DNA from: Odobenus rosmarus divergens
Lineage: Eukaryota > Chordata > Mammalia > Carnivora > Odobenidae
NCBI RefSeq assembly: GCF_000321225.1
Contig: NW_004450944.1
Coordinates: 774,591 to 838,590, forward strand
Length of the DNA stretch: 64,000 nt
Direction: 5' to 3'
The translations under genes were made by a program, and so were the position numbers. This document shows, one piece after another, positions 23,160 through 34,440 of the stretch. The stretch's first letter is position 1. Each line of letters opens with the position of its first letter. Below the pieces are notes generated by a model. That model did no database searches. It saw nothing but the letters and a program-made list of their open reading frames with translations, and was not told the DNA's origin.

Positions 23160-23470
23160 TTCCAATACTTTATAATAAAAACTTCAAACAGAGCAAAATA
23201 GAAAGGTTTTTTTTCTTCAGTGAACATTTACACACCACCTAGATTCTACTGTTAACATTTTACAACGCATGTTTTATCACATATTTATCCATTTGTCTAT
23301 CTCTCTATCAATCCATCTGATTTCTGGTGCATTTCAGAGAAAACTACGGACACCTGTACTTGTTCCTAAATATTTCATCATGTGGATCATTAACTAGAGT
23401 TCAAAACATTTTTTGAAGGTTTTTCTTTCTTTTGATGTAAAATTTACACTGAGTTTTTAAATGAGTGAAA
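23160..23470 (-). mobile_element. Old L1M 3' fragment (antisense)
   Basis: AACATTTACACACCACCTAGATTC, GTTAACATTTTACAACGC, ATTTCAGAGAAAACTACGGACACC and ACTAGAGTTCAAAACATTTTTTG resemble the reversed 3' UTR of L1M elements. Confidence 0.5.
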
Positions 23471-23619
23471 CCACTTCTGAGCACCAGGATGTTATCTGAT
23501 TGAGAGTAGTTGGCAGCTGCACATTTCAGGGGAATTTAATGCCCTTGGCGGATGGAGCATTTGATTGGTCCATGCCACGCTGGGGCATCTGTCTATGTGT
23601 TTCCTGCAGATGCTAATTA

Positions 23620-24010
23620 TTGTAGGTTAGGGTCCCCAGAAAGCAGATTCCGAGCCAGAAGTTAGTGTGCAGATTTATTAAGAAGCGCCCATGGGACCAA
23701 GGCCTGTGGGATCCAGGTGGAGGAAGCAGGAGAGGCAGAGGAGAAACAGAGTTAGGGGACAGGTTCAGCCAGCCCCACAGGGAGCTGGAACCCCGGTCAG
23801 AGTTGTCCTGAGTTGGGCTGAGATGCCTGGGCCTTTGTACCCCTACAGCCATCAGTCATTGGATGTGGGTCCCCCTGGGAATGACCGTGACATTGGACTA
23901 GGCAGCTCTCTGCAGCTGAAGCACCCCCGACATTGAAGGCTGCCCGTGGTCAGCACACCCAGCAGCTGGGGAACAAGTCCTTCCCTGAAGGGGAAGGTGG
24001 CACATCACCA
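23620..24010 (+). mobile_element. ERVL-type LTR-like repeat
   Basis: TGTAGGTTAGGGTCCCCAGAAAGCAGATTCCGAGCC and GTGTGCAGATTTATTAAGAAG, then a GC-richer half with GGGAACAAGTCCTTCCCTGAAGG. It shares its opening theme with the repeats at 1,252, 22,145 and 29,290. Right boundary uncertain. Open frames on both strands across it are chance. Confidence 0.5.
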
Positions 24011-24555
24011 TGTCCACAACACTGAGGACACTGCACTCATTTTAGAGACACATCATATGGCAATTGCACATGCTTTATTCCACAGCAACAGGAAAATACC
24101 ATCCAAACCACGTTTAGGGTCCTGGAGACTGAATTAGTGGCCTGAGGATGCTGTGATAAACGTTGGCTTGTTATGTTATAGCCGGTGGGAAACAATATTG
24201 CAAAGGGCTGGGATTTATGGTTGGTTGTTACATTCTGAGGGTATTCCTCAAGTAACACAGGAGGATGCTCTGTATCTCAGGTAGCAGATGGTCCTCTCCA
24301 AACTGGGCAAGAATGACACATGATAGAGGGACCAAGAAAGGATTCCAGGATTATGCCATAGAAGGAAAAAATTATTTGTGACCTGGCATAAAAGTTGATG
24401 AACAGCTAACTTGGGTTCAGAGAACCTGTTAAAATAAGATGTGAGGCTAGCTAAAGACACTGGTGGTCTCAGACTCAGACAGTCATCGGGATTGGCCTTG
24501 GCTGAAAAACTGAGTGATTCATCAAAATGATAGTTTTAAATGAAAATTTCATCTC

Positions 24556-24875
24556 TTATGGTCTGAATAGTTGTGTCCCTCCAAATTTGTATATTGAAAA
24601 CCTAATGCCCAAGGTGATGATATTAGGTGGGAGGTGATTCGATCATGAGTGGAGCCCTCATGAGTACATCCTTATAAAAGAGGCCTCACAGAGCTCCCTC
24701 ATGCTTCCCACCATGTGAGGATACAGCAGAAGTCTGACATCCAGAAGAGGGCCTTACCCAACCATGTTGGCACCAGATCTCAGACTTCCAGCCTCCAGAA
24801 CTATGAGAAATGAATTTCTGTTATTTATAATAACTGTGGTATTTTATTAAAGCAGCCTGAACAGACATCATCTTA
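24556..24875 (+). mobile_element. MLT1/MaLR-like solo LTR
   Basis: TATGGTCTGAATAGTTGTGTCCC, ATTGAAAACCTAATGCCC, AAGGTGATGATATTAGG, CATCCTTATAAAAGAGGCC, CACCATGTGAGGATACAGC, GACTTCCAGCCTCCAGAAC and a GCAGCCTGAACAGAC end give a complete LTR order. Same type as the reversed fragment at 1116-1251. Confidence 0.75.
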
Positions 24876-24900
24876 TATGCTTTCCCTTAAAAAAAAAAAT

Positions 24901-25092
24901 AGTGCATGGGGCTCAGTCAGTTAAGCAGCCAACTCTTGGTTTTGTCTCAGGTTATGATCTCAGGGTTGTGGGATCAAGCCCCGCATTGGGCTTCCCACTC
25001 AGCAGGGAGTCTGCTTGAGTTTCTCTCCCTCTATCCCTTCCCCTGCTTGTGTTCTCTCTCTCTCTCTCTCTCTCTCAAATAAAGAAATTTTT
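24901..25092 (+). mobile_element. Older SINEC copy
   Basis: Diverged head (AGTGCATGGGGCTCAG, with part of the consensus head lost) and the older-type phrases CCAACTCTTGGTTTTG and GTCTGCTTGAGTTTCTCTC, then (CT)n and AAATAAAG. It points towards the reverse copy at 25,225, about 130 bp away. Confidence 0.85.
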
Positions 25093-25224
25093 TAAAATAT
25101 TTTTAAAAATTAAAAATAAAAAAATTAGTGCCTTCCTAAAGTGGACACCTGTCATTTGTGTATGCCCCAAATCTCTTGACCATATTCTCCACACTTTGAT
25201 AATGTCTTATAGGATAAGTCTTTT

Positions 25225-25426
25225 CTTTTTTAAAAAGATTTTATGTATTTATTTGAGAGAGAGAGTGAGTGAGAGAGAGAGAGGGAGCATGAGCAGGGTG
25301 AGGGGCAGAGGGAGAAGCAGACTCCACACTGAGCAGGGAGTGGGACACGGGGCTCAATCCCAGGAACCTGAGATCATGACCTGAGCCGAAGGCAGGCGCT
25401 TACCGACTGAGCCACCCAGGCACCCC
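25225..25426 (-). mobile_element. SINEC (CAN-SINE), reverse
   Basis: Reversed copy from AAAAAGATTTTATGTATTTATT to GAGCCACCCAGGCACCCC. Target duplications AGGATAAGTCTTTT and AGGATAGGTCTTTC at 25,211-25,224 and 25,427-25,440 match at 12 of 14 positions. Confidence 0.94.
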
Positions 25427-25440
25427 AGGATAGGTCTTTC

Positions 25441-28219
25441 TCTAACACAGAATGTGAAAATAAAACAAAACCCTCATTTCCTGGCCTCTTTGCTGCTGGG
25501 ACACAATCATGTGATTTAGGTTCCGCCAAGCAGAAGGGCTCATGCAAAGCTTTGCTGGGAACTGAGTGATGCAGGGACAGAGACAGGGTCAGTGGCGATG
25601 GCAGAGGGAGCATGGCTCTGAGAGCAGCTGGGGAGGGATCTCCTGATTCACCAGCTCACTGATGCTTGGCAGGTGACTCTGTTGTGTCACTCTGTGAGTC
25701 ACTGGTGAAGCTCAGCCTAAAGCCCACTTCTTGATCCCCTTTTATGATTCTGAGACCTCTGTTCCTCAATATCCCTTCCTACACAAGCCAACTACAGGCG
25801 ATTCAGTTGTATGCATCAGAACACCCTGACCATATTCCTATCACCCACAACAGTGCACTTGGAACTTTCCAAGCCACAACATACTTTCATCAAATACAAT
25901 ATTCTGCAGAAGCCTGGTACATGAAGTAGATTATAAATGGAGTTGTTCTAATATAGCTTGGTCTTCTTGCTTCTCCCCATTCTAGAACTCTAGGGTTACA
26001 GTGAACTTGCTTATTGGAGAAAGTACAAATTCCTTAGCAAGGTTATTCCCAAAGGTCCTTCATACATCGGACCCAACATATTTTCTTCTGTTTCATCTCT
26101 CATGACTGATGCCTTCTGTTCTACAGTCCTACCTGATGAATCCCTGTTTTCTCCATAACTGTTCATCTACTCTTCCTCTTCTGAGCATGTCAGTCATGAC
26201 TGCCAGGAAAATACCCATCTACTCTTTAAGACCAAGATCAATTATAACCTCCACGAACCTCTCACCAATGCTTCTTCTCATCCTGTGACTGGTCATTTCA
26301 TGGGCCTAACTCTCCAGTGATGACCCCAGGTAACCTGTCATTTTGCTGAGGCACAAATCTGAGTCACTAAGACACCAAGTTTGGTGAATTGCCCCGGCTT
26401 TTCCCTTCCTTCCACCCACAATATCCATCAGGGTTTTGCATTGGCCAAACCTAGCAGGAAGCCAGTTCACAAAGGGAGCCAGAGAAAACATAGCTGGGCC
26501 AGTCCAGGTGCAACACAGGGCAGAGTCAGGGAGAAGCAAGACCGGAAAGGAAGAAATGATCAGCTCAACAGAACCTCACAGAAGTCAGTGAGACCATAAG
26601 GAATGGGACTCTTAATCAGAATACGACAAAGGTAGGACATACTTTGTCATGTTTTGTTCTTAAGTAATGGATTTTGTTCATTTGTTTTGGAGAGTCAGTA
26701 AGCTGTCTCTGTAAGTCAAGAATGAATCTATGCATCCATCACGAGTTGTCATGTTGGAAAATAATGAAGATGAATGAAAAACAGTGCTATTGTAATGGCA
26801 GGACACCACAGCCCCTGTCAAACGCAGGAAATGAGTGATTCATTCCTGCTACAGAAATCAGGAAGAAAGATCGAAGACCGACCTGATGGGAAATTCAATT
26901 GTGCACCCACATTCTCATTGTATCTTGTGATAACTGCAGATGACACAACCCTGACCTAACTTGCTGGCAGACTCAACCCTCAGAAGGTTGAGCAAGCGGT
27001 GGGAGGGGGTGCTATTCTCGTCTTCCTTCCAATCACAAGGAGGAACTGATGGGAGAAGTGGCAGTCATGGGCACCAAGAGAGAATTCTCACATCATCCTT
27101 ACATTCAACTCAGCTCAGAATGAGAAACCTAGTCTGGCCGAGAATTCTGTAGTTAGGAGCAGAGATTTCAAAAAGTTTAAAGGCGAGTTGGAGTTTATAA
27201 AAAAATGTCTTCCTTCTCATCAAGTAGGGTGGGAAGTTTGTGGCAATGGGGTTCTGACACCCCGAACACAAGTAAGTACATAGCTAGAGGGAGAAGAATC
27301 ACAACAAGCTGATGTGTTTGCATAGACAACTCTGCAATGAATTCACAGCCAGAAAGGACAAAATATGGATACAGGCTCCAGAGGCATAGCTGAATCCCAC
27401 CCACTGAGGCAGAGCTATATGAATAATGTCAGGAAGGAGTGCCTTGCAAATAACACAAAGCTAAATAAAACCATAAATGAACTTTTAAAAGGTTTGGAAC
27501 AAGATAAGGTTGAATGGCAGCAGAATAAAAGAGAAGCAAACTGACTCAATTCCTTGCCCACTGGAGTATTTAATGCCGGTAACATGAACAAATAAAGAAA
27601 GAGGTAAGACTTAAGACTCGGAAGAGGAAGCCAGCATTAATGTGCAGGACTGAATCCTCAAGTATCTGGATATTCCATAGACATTTCCATTTCCCAGTCT
27701 GGTGGGATCACATGCCTGGCTACAGTTAAAAATAAAATGCACAGGAGATGATTTGTGGTTATCTTCAAGCATTCATAGGCAATTGAAGAGGTGCTGGGTC
27801 AAGGCTGGTGGATAATGTTGACCTCCGGTTTCAAAAACAGAGAAGGCAGTGGACTCTTCCAGCGATGCAGCTGTGGGCTGGAGGGCCATCTTACTCATGA
27901 CTATGGTTGGGATTATTGGCAAAATGGTTTGGCAAAAAGTGCTCATCCTCAGGGGTCAGCTTGGGTGTCCAAAGGCAAGCTGTGTCAGCTTAGCCATACT
28001 TGTTATGTTTTTGGCAGGGCTATTAGACTAGGAAATTACTAAGAACCTGTTACCCATACAGCTGAATTTCATGAAGGGAGCCAACAAATAATGACACATT
28101 TTGAGCAAGATGGAAAATTGTGCCTAAGAGGATGATAGTACAATAGTTAAATGCCCACACATAGAGAGCCCTACTTGATGGATTGCAGCCACACTGGAGC
28201 AGGTCCCTAGTTTCTTTCC
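25441..28219. other. Long stretch without recognised genes or clear repeats
   Basis: About 2.8 kb of mixed composition. Open frames of 60-83 codons are scattered on both strands without recognisable domains. Parts around 26,900-27,500 (for example AACTGCAGATGACACAACC and AAATAACACAAAGCTAAA) faintly recall CR1/L3 LINE coding sequence but cannot be assigned with confidence. Confidence 0.3.
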
Positions 28220-29200
28220 AGGCCTGTCCTGTTCAGGATGTTTATTAATAAGTTGAACTAGGATAAGGGTTGAGTGAAGGTTAAACTGACAAATGGGTTA
28301 CAGGACAGAGAAGTGTCAGATCTTCTAAGTCAGTGTTTCCTGAACACTGGTCATTCAGGTACTGCCCTCGCAGTTCCCATTACCGTGTACCAGATGGGCT
28401 GAAGGACTTTCTTTAAATAGACTCTTTTTAAACTTAAATTTATATAAAAAGAAGCTATGTATTTGATGTGTTAAGTATATCTTATAGTACAAATTAACTT
28501 CATAGGAATTAAAAGAAACAATGAAATAAAAGTGTAGAAAATGCTCATCCGAGTACCACCTAAACATCTGGGCTACCTCCAGTGGTGTTCGTGACATGCT
28601 TCGGAAAAATGGGACGAGATGACAGGATTGGGATAGAAAATACAATTCAAGTGGCTGAGATAGAAGCTCACAAAATGAAATTTAGCAGAAAGAAATGTGA
28701 AATCCTGTGAGTAGGGGTACAAAACACATGGCTACAGCACATCCTGGGGGAAGGTGTAGTCTATCAAGTACACATTGCAGGAAGAGATTCTGGATCAAAG
28801 TTGAATGTTAGCACCATGTGATGGCGGCATTGACCGAATCTCTGATGCCTATCCTATGTGGGCTCATTGAAAGCAGTATCTCCATTGAGGGAAGTCCTGC
28901 TCTGAGTCCTCAGCTCTCAGTGTAAACATGACAGCTCAATTCATAGGGCTCAGTTTGGGTGGGCACCAACAGTGGTACTCTGCCACGCCGGACTGAGGTG
29001 AGAAGACAGGAAGTGAGAAAAGAACAGAAACCTGGCCACAGTAGGATTAGCTGAATGGCCTGGGAAAGTTCAGAATAAACAGAAGAATGGGAAAGGGAGT
29101 AGAGTGGGGCAGGAGAGCTGTCTTCTGAAAACTAGGCTCAACCTGCTGGGCTCAGCCTAAGGAAGACCTAGGATCAGAGTTTGCCTATAAATGGGATGGA
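28220..29200 (+). mobile_element. CR1/L3-like ancient LINE remnant
   Basis: The phrase order ATGAAATTTAGCAGAAAGAAATGTGAAATCCTG, GTACAAAACACATGGCTACAG, ATGTGATGGCGGCATTG and the GAAAGCAGTATC block follows the 3' coding part of L3/CR1 LINEs. It is strongly diverged. Limits are approximate and no frame survives. Confidence 0.45.
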
Positions 29201-29289
29201 TGCTCTGGAAAGCAGAGAGCCCCTGTTTGCCGGGGAGAGCCACGCATAGGCTGTTCAAGCATTTGGAGGGGCTGTTGAGAAAGGCTTAC

Positions 29290-29690
29290 TGCTAGATTAG
29301 ATTCCCCAGAAGCAGCACCTGAAACGGGGATTCAGATGCACATGGCTTATTGGTGGTGTCTTGGCAGGGAGGGAGGAAACCAGAATAGAGAAAGACAAAG
29401 GATCAGGCAAGTCTGTATTCACAGGTAAAGTCTAGCACTAGCCCGACCCCACTGGAAGCTGTGTAGAATGAATTGAACCACACTTATCCCACTTGAGGCA
29501 TAGGACCTGCCTTTTACATCCTTGTATTGGCCAGTCAATGACTTGGGCTGCCCTGCTGGGCATATCCTCCTGGGTGAGGAGGTTTCCCTCAGCCAAGAGC
29601 AGGTCTCTGGAGAAAGGGGCTGCTGTGATGCCATTAGACTTCAACACCCATAGCAGCCTGGAGAGGGGTGTACCAGCCTGGTGATCCTTG
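29290..29690 (+). mobile_element. ERVL-type LTR-like repeat
   Basis: CTAGATTAGATTCCCCAGAAGCAGCACCTGAAACGGGGATTC followed by ATGGCTTATTGG matches the opening of the LTR-like repeats at 1.25 and 23.6 kb. The 3' part is single-copy-like and the end is not defined. Confidence 0.45.
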
Positions 29691-30589
29691 GTGTAGAGCT
29701 TCCAACCAGTGGTTTAAGAGGCTGACCTTTGAGTGTTCCCTTCTATGTGGAAATGATTGATGAGACCTGAGCTTTTATACCTTATGTCTTGAGTTCATTT
29801 TTTAAAAACTGCTAAAGACCATTTTTCTTCTTGGCTCCTATTGTGTCTCTAACAGCCAGAACTTGCAAAAAAAAAAAAAAAAAGACAAAGACAAAGAAGA
29901 AACCAAAACCTAAAAGATAAAAAACTCTCTTCCTGAGATTCTAAGAAGCTCCTATAACTGTTATAAAGTCCAATTCACAGGGGTAGATCCAGGTGTCAGG
30001 GAGCCTGAGGTTTATTCTATTTTGGAAGTCCCCTTCATAAGAAAGAATTCAAAATTACTAATGTAAAATGCCTGCAGGCCCCTGGAAGGGCTCTGGGCAC
30101 CAGAGGGCCTTGAAGGACACTTGAGTGTAACTAGATATACCACAACTCTATGTCTGCCTTCATTAATTTTTGCCACATCCATGGAATACTGTTCTATTAT
30201 TTATTTACTTTTTAAATTCATTTCATTTAAAGACAAATAAATTTGACTCATCCTAAGCAATAATCATGGTGATATCACAATTTGATGTGCTAGGTAATAT
30301 ACTTTAAATAATCTTAAAATGAATCCCTAAGCTCAAAAAAGATTTATTTTTGATCTGTTTAAAATCATCTCATGTTCAACCAAGGGTAGACATACCACCC
30401 CCTAACTCTGATAAGTGGTGGTAAGAAACGGACCTGAAGCTTCCTTCTCTGCCCCAGGACTCTTACACGAGAAGAAAGTGTCATCTGGAGGGAGGCCTAG
30501 TTCAGGCTCCCAAAGTAGGACCTAACTAAGATCTGGCTTTCAAAGCACTTTTAGTAACTCCCCCGATGCTTACACCAGTCTCCGGGTGG
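29691..30589. other. Single-copy DNA with an A18 run
   Basis: A run of about 18 A at 29,866-29,883 is followed by GACAAAGACAAAG repeats. It might be the tail of a lost retroposed sequence, but no body or target duplication is visible. Nothing else recognised. Confidence 0.35.
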
Positions 30590-30720
30590 CTGTAGAAGGA
30601 ACAAAGCAGGTGTTACTACTATTCACTCACTTTTGCTCAGAGAAGGTCAAACAGCTACTAAAGGGTGAAAGAGAACTGAACTCAACCTTCAGATTTCAGA
30701 GCATAAATATTTTAACTACC
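30590..30720 (-). mobile_element. Possible MIR (reverse)
   Basis: TTTTGCTCAGAGAAGGTCAAACAGCTACTAAAGGGTGAAAG and GAACTCAACCTTCAG resemble the reversed MIR core and tRNA-related half. Diverged. Confidence 0.4.
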
Positions 30721-30854
30721 TTCTGCTTCCTTACCATGTTCATTATCAGTTAACTTTGCTTTTAAGGTAAGAAATCCCCTGGCAACATCTCCTTGCTATG
30801 GCTCTGTAACTGTATTGGCCAGTCAAACAGGGAGGGGTCCATCTCAGGGATTCA

Positions 30855-31010
30855 CTAAGAGGGAGACTTTGAGCAGTTGGTTGCCCTATGCCTTAGTTTC
30901 CCCAAGCGTAAAATGGGTATGCAATGCAATAATCTATGGAAAAGTACTTCTTAGCATAATGACTGGAATATAGTAAATCCTTAATCTGTGCTAGTCTAAT
31001 GATTCTAATG
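30855..31010 (+). mobile_element. MIR SINE
   Basis: GCCTTAGTTTCCCCAAGCGTAAAATGGG, then CATAATGACTGGAATATAGTAAATCCTTAAT follows the MIR core and 3' half. Confidence 0.65.
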
Positions 31011-31406
31011 AGTCACTAAAAATTATTTAAAAATTTTTTTAAAAGTTTGGTTTACTAAGTTGCTAGGCCAAGATAAGTGTTTAGGAAAACAGCCACCTCC
31101 TTTTACAGAGTACATTATGAAGAAATAATATATTAAATGCATGCAAAGCACTTTTTAATTGTTAAATTGAATTAAATTATTGTCAAAATTATGTAACCAT
31201 AATAATGCATATATTAGCATGAGCAATAAAGAGTGACCATACATAATTAAAAATTCATTATGTTCATCCAAATAGATGTATACAGTGCTTCAGCATTTGG
31301 GACTGATAATGGTATGTGTGTGTGTGTATGTGTGTGTGTGTGTGTGTGTCTCACTAGTGTAAATCTGTGAGAATAAGGACCATTAGCTGAGCCTTTACTA
31401 GTGCTC
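31011..31406. other. AT-rich spacer with a (TG)n tract
   Basis: AT-rich single-copy DNA holding the TG microsatellite listed separately. Confidence 0.4.
31315..31349 (+). repeat. (TG)n microsatellite
   Basis: About 17 TG units with one TA interruption; likely length-polymorphic. Confidence 0.92.
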
Positions 31407-31420
31407 TAAGTTAATATAAC

Positions 31421-31535
31421 TATTTTTTTAAGTTTTTATTTAAATTCCAGTTACTTAACATACAGTGTGATATTAGTTTCGGGTATACAATATAGTGATT
31501 CAGCACTTCCATACAACACCTGCTGCTCATCACAG
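31421..31535 (-). mobile_element. Very short L1 3'-end insertion (antisense)
   Basis: Plus strand: TTTTTTTAAGTTTTTATTTAAATTCCAGTTACTTAACATACAGTG, then CAGCACTTCCATACAACACC. This is the reversed carnivoran/L1M 3' end, truncated to about 115 bp. Exact 13-bp target duplications TAAGTTAATATAA at 31,407-31,419 and 31,536-31,548. Confidence 0.88.
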
Positions 31536-31548
31536 TAAGTTAATATAA

Positions 31549-32339
31549 TTCTAACACCTAACAGAATACATGTACTTAGTGAGGATCAGAATAGGAGTAA
31601 GGACAGGCCCTGAGCAAGAGAATTTTGAAGATAAAATCAGGATATCAGTTTAGAATCTATTCTAGGCTTTCAGAGTTCCTTACTTCATACAAATATGGGC
31701 TCTTCCATTTATCCCACTGATCCAGCCCTTGAAAATTCTTTCCATTCTTTGGATTCATTATAGGACATTCTTCTATAAGCTCTGAGAAAACACAGGAAGA
31801 AAAAAAGAGTGCTGCCACCTCCACTGATCAGATCCAGGCAGTTCTCAGCCTCCTCCTCAGTCTTGGAGAACTGGTCAACCTGTCTCATACCTGCCCTGCA
31901 GCACTTCTCGTCTGCAAAGCTCCCAGGAAGCTCAGACCTCTGGGCCACCTAGAAATAAAATATACTTGGGTCTACCTTAAAGGATGGAACAGAGACCAGA
32001 ATGGACTTTGTGGGCCTGAAGGTCCTGGAGACCATGTTCCTGCGTAGTATGAAAACATCCTCCAAAAATGTGAGAGAGGAATGAGCCAGCTCTAATGCTG
32101 CTTTTCACCTTTCCAGGTCTTGCTTTCCCAATCTAGGCACCGAGGATGGGTGTATCTTGGCCCACAAGTCATTCAACCATTCTATTTAAGCAGCATGATT
32201 GGGCACCCACGATATAGCAGGCAGTCAATATGAGAAAACATATGTATTAAAATGCTGCCCTCTGCACCTAAACACTCACAGGACGATTGCTAAAATTGAG
32301 ATTCGTGATCTGTGCAACAGGAACAGAAGACAAGAAGTG
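31549..32339. other. Single-copy DNA, no gene seen
   Basis: A minus-strand open frame at 31,709-31,948 (79 codons) starts at GTG and has no recognised homology. No repeat identified. Confidence 0.35.
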
Positions 32340-32680
32340 TAAGTTCCTCTGAGGGAGACCAGAAAAGCTTTACAAGGAAGGCAACCTCTGAGTTGAGCCT
32401 GGAAGGATAAGTAGGCAGTGGAAGGGGTTCTGGGCACAGAGTAAAGCACAAGAAATGCCATACAAAGTGAGGGGTGATGTGCTTTGGAGAAACCATACAT
32501 CCAGTGTTGCTCACTATTGCTAAGAGCCCCAAGTATTCAGTGGAAGGGGAATTAAGGTTGGACAGAACAGATCGTCTTGTAGGCCATGCAAACACATTTA
32601 GGTTTGACCCTATGGGTGATGACAAGGCACCACTGAATACTTCTGAATAGGAGAGTGACAATGTGGAGGGCCAACAGGGT
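32340..32680 (+). repeat. Ancient dispersed mammalian repeat, family not assigned
   Basis: The order CTGAGTTGAGCCTGGAAGGAT..., TTGTAGGCCATGCAAAC, GGTTTGACCCTATGGGTG, AAGGCACCACTGAATACTTC and AGGAGAGTGACAATG matches a repeat type common in mammalian genomes that I recognise but cannot name with certainty. Confidence 0.4.
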
Positions 32681-32912
32681 GGGGGGTAGTATATATGTAA
32701 GATAAATATAAAGGGTGAGGTATATACACATGTGAAATCTATTCCAGGGGTACAAGATTTGATACATGTAGGTGGTAGGAAGAGGAAAAAGTGTCCAAGG
32801 TCACATTCTGGTTTCAGCTATAGAAAACAAGTGGAAGTGGTACAATTCACCAACAAATGGCCTCTAGAAAACTAGCAGGTGTGGTGAGAGAAACAAAAGA
32901 GCTCGACTTTGG

Positions 32913-33270
32913 GGACACTTGGGTGGCTCAGTCAGTTAAGCATTTGCCCTCGGCTCAGGACATGATCCCAGGGTCCTGGGATTGAGTCCTGCATCAGGCT
33001 CCTTGCTCAGCAGGAAGCCTGCTTCTCTCTCTGCCTGCCGCTCCCCCTACTTGTGCTTGCTCTCTCCCCCTCTCTCTATCTCTCTGACAAATAAATAAAA
33101 TCTTTTTTATTGTTATGTTAATCACCATACGTTACATCATTAGTTTCTGATGTAGTGTTCCATGATTCATCGTTTGTGCATAACACCCAGTGCTCCATGC
33201 AGAACGTGCCCTCTTTAATACCCATCACCAGGCTAACCCCTCCCCCCACCCCCCCCAAATAAAAAAAAAA
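32913..33270 (+). mobile_element. SINEC with a nested L1 fragment in its A-rich tail
   Basis: SINE body at 32,913-33,100 (head GGACACTTGGGTGGCTCAG) and the remaining tail from 33,257 (AAATAAAA plus A-run). The exact 18-bp target duplication AAAAGAGCTCGACTTTGG lies at 32,895-32,912 and 33,271-33,288, outside both the SINE and the L1 fragment. The SINE was therefore the first insertion, or the whole block came in together. Confidence 0.93.
33101..33256 (-). mobile_element. L1 3'-end fragment nested in the SINE tail
   Basis: TATTGTTATGTTAATCACC, TGATGTAGTGTTCCATG, CAGTGCTCCATGCAG and CCCATCACCAGGCTAACCCC are the reversed carnivoran L1 3' UTR. The 8-bp AAATAAAA at 33,093-33,100 and 33,257-33,264 fits its own target duplication. 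Confidence 0.85.
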
Positions 33271-33288
33271 AAAAGAGCTCGACTTTGG

Positions 33289-34284
33289 ACCATCTGAGTT
33301 TGCAGAGTGGGTCCCCAAAGCAGAGATGACCAAGAGAGAGTTAGAGATAGGAGTCTGGAGCTCAGACTGGGGGTCTGCAGCATGGCCAATGAATGACATG
33401 GATGAGATCTGAGGTAGAAACCAGAGGGCTCGTCTAGATGAGCACTATCAGCACTGCCTGCAGCAACGTTCTAGGACCAGCTCACGCCATGTCCAATTCA
33501 TCCCCTCACCTAAGTTCTATGAAATGTTAAAATATGAAATAAAGAAAAGGCTGGAGAGAACAGACATTATTTGACTCACATGGAAACAAACTCTTCCTTA
33601 TTCTAAGAGCCAGAAGTGACAAGATCATTAAAACAGGACACTACAGTGGGAATGGAAACTGAAACAAAAAAGCTTTATGAAAATCAGTTTTTCAGAGTTG
33701 CCCTGGATTGGTTGGTTGTTGGTGGAGGGGACCAGTCAGGCACCCAGTACCCCCAGCTACAGACCCATCATCCATGGGAATCACTACTTGATACCATTCA
33801 CTTTCTTTCTAGTTCTAAGCTCATCAAAGTCACCTTTGGAAAAAAGGAGTGTATTTTCCTTGGCCTACAAATTCCAAAACATCAGGGAATATTCCAGTTT
33901 CCCACCAGGCACTAGCTCCCAGGGTGGAGCAACATCCTGGCACTGTGGTTTACACAGGAAACCAAGCTCTGAATCGAATTAGGAGAAACAACCTAAGGCC
34001 CGGGCCTCCCCTTGTGGTTGCCTGAGTTTCTGTGCCTGTAAGGTTTCTGGGCAATGTTAGGGCTAGCTCGTGAGCAACAAATATGGCGTCCAGACCTGTG
34101 GTAAGTCGCAACATCTCAGCGTGTCGTTAGCACGAGGAGGACGACGAAGGCTCACTGAGTGCGTGGATGGCAGACAGCAGACTTTCTCTCTCCCTGACAT
34201 CACAGATGCTGATCATCAGTCATGGTGATATATCCCAATGGGGTACCTCAGGACCCTTTTCCACACAGCACCCCAAGCCTTCAG
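33289..34284. other. Single-copy DNA with a CpG-dense spot
   Basis: No repeat recognised. About nine CpGs fall within 85 bp at 34,084-34,170 (GGCGTCC, GTCGCAA, GCGTGTCGTTAGCACG, GGACGACGAAGG), with a GTG|GTAAGT donor-like site near 34,100. Confidence 0.35.
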
Positions 34285-34440
34285 GTAGAATTGGCCCCAG
34301 TCAAATTCTGTCAGTAAAGAAAGTGAGGCTCAGAGGCTAAATGACCTACCCAAGGTCTCACTGCCAGCCAGTGTCAGAGCTGGGGTGGAACGTGGGTCTC
34401 CGGGACTGTCTTGACAGCGGGCCAACTCTTACATTTGAAT
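34285..34440 (-). mobile_element. MIR SINE (reverse)
   Basis: GAGGCTCAGAGGCTAAATGACCTACCC, AAGGTCTCACTGCCAGCCAGTG and CAGAGCTGGGGTGGAACGTGG form the reversed MIR core. Confidence 0.7.

Noticed and set aside
29866..29883. A18 run as the tail of a processed pseudogene
   Set aside because: No recognisable cDNA lies upstream and no flanking duplication is visible.
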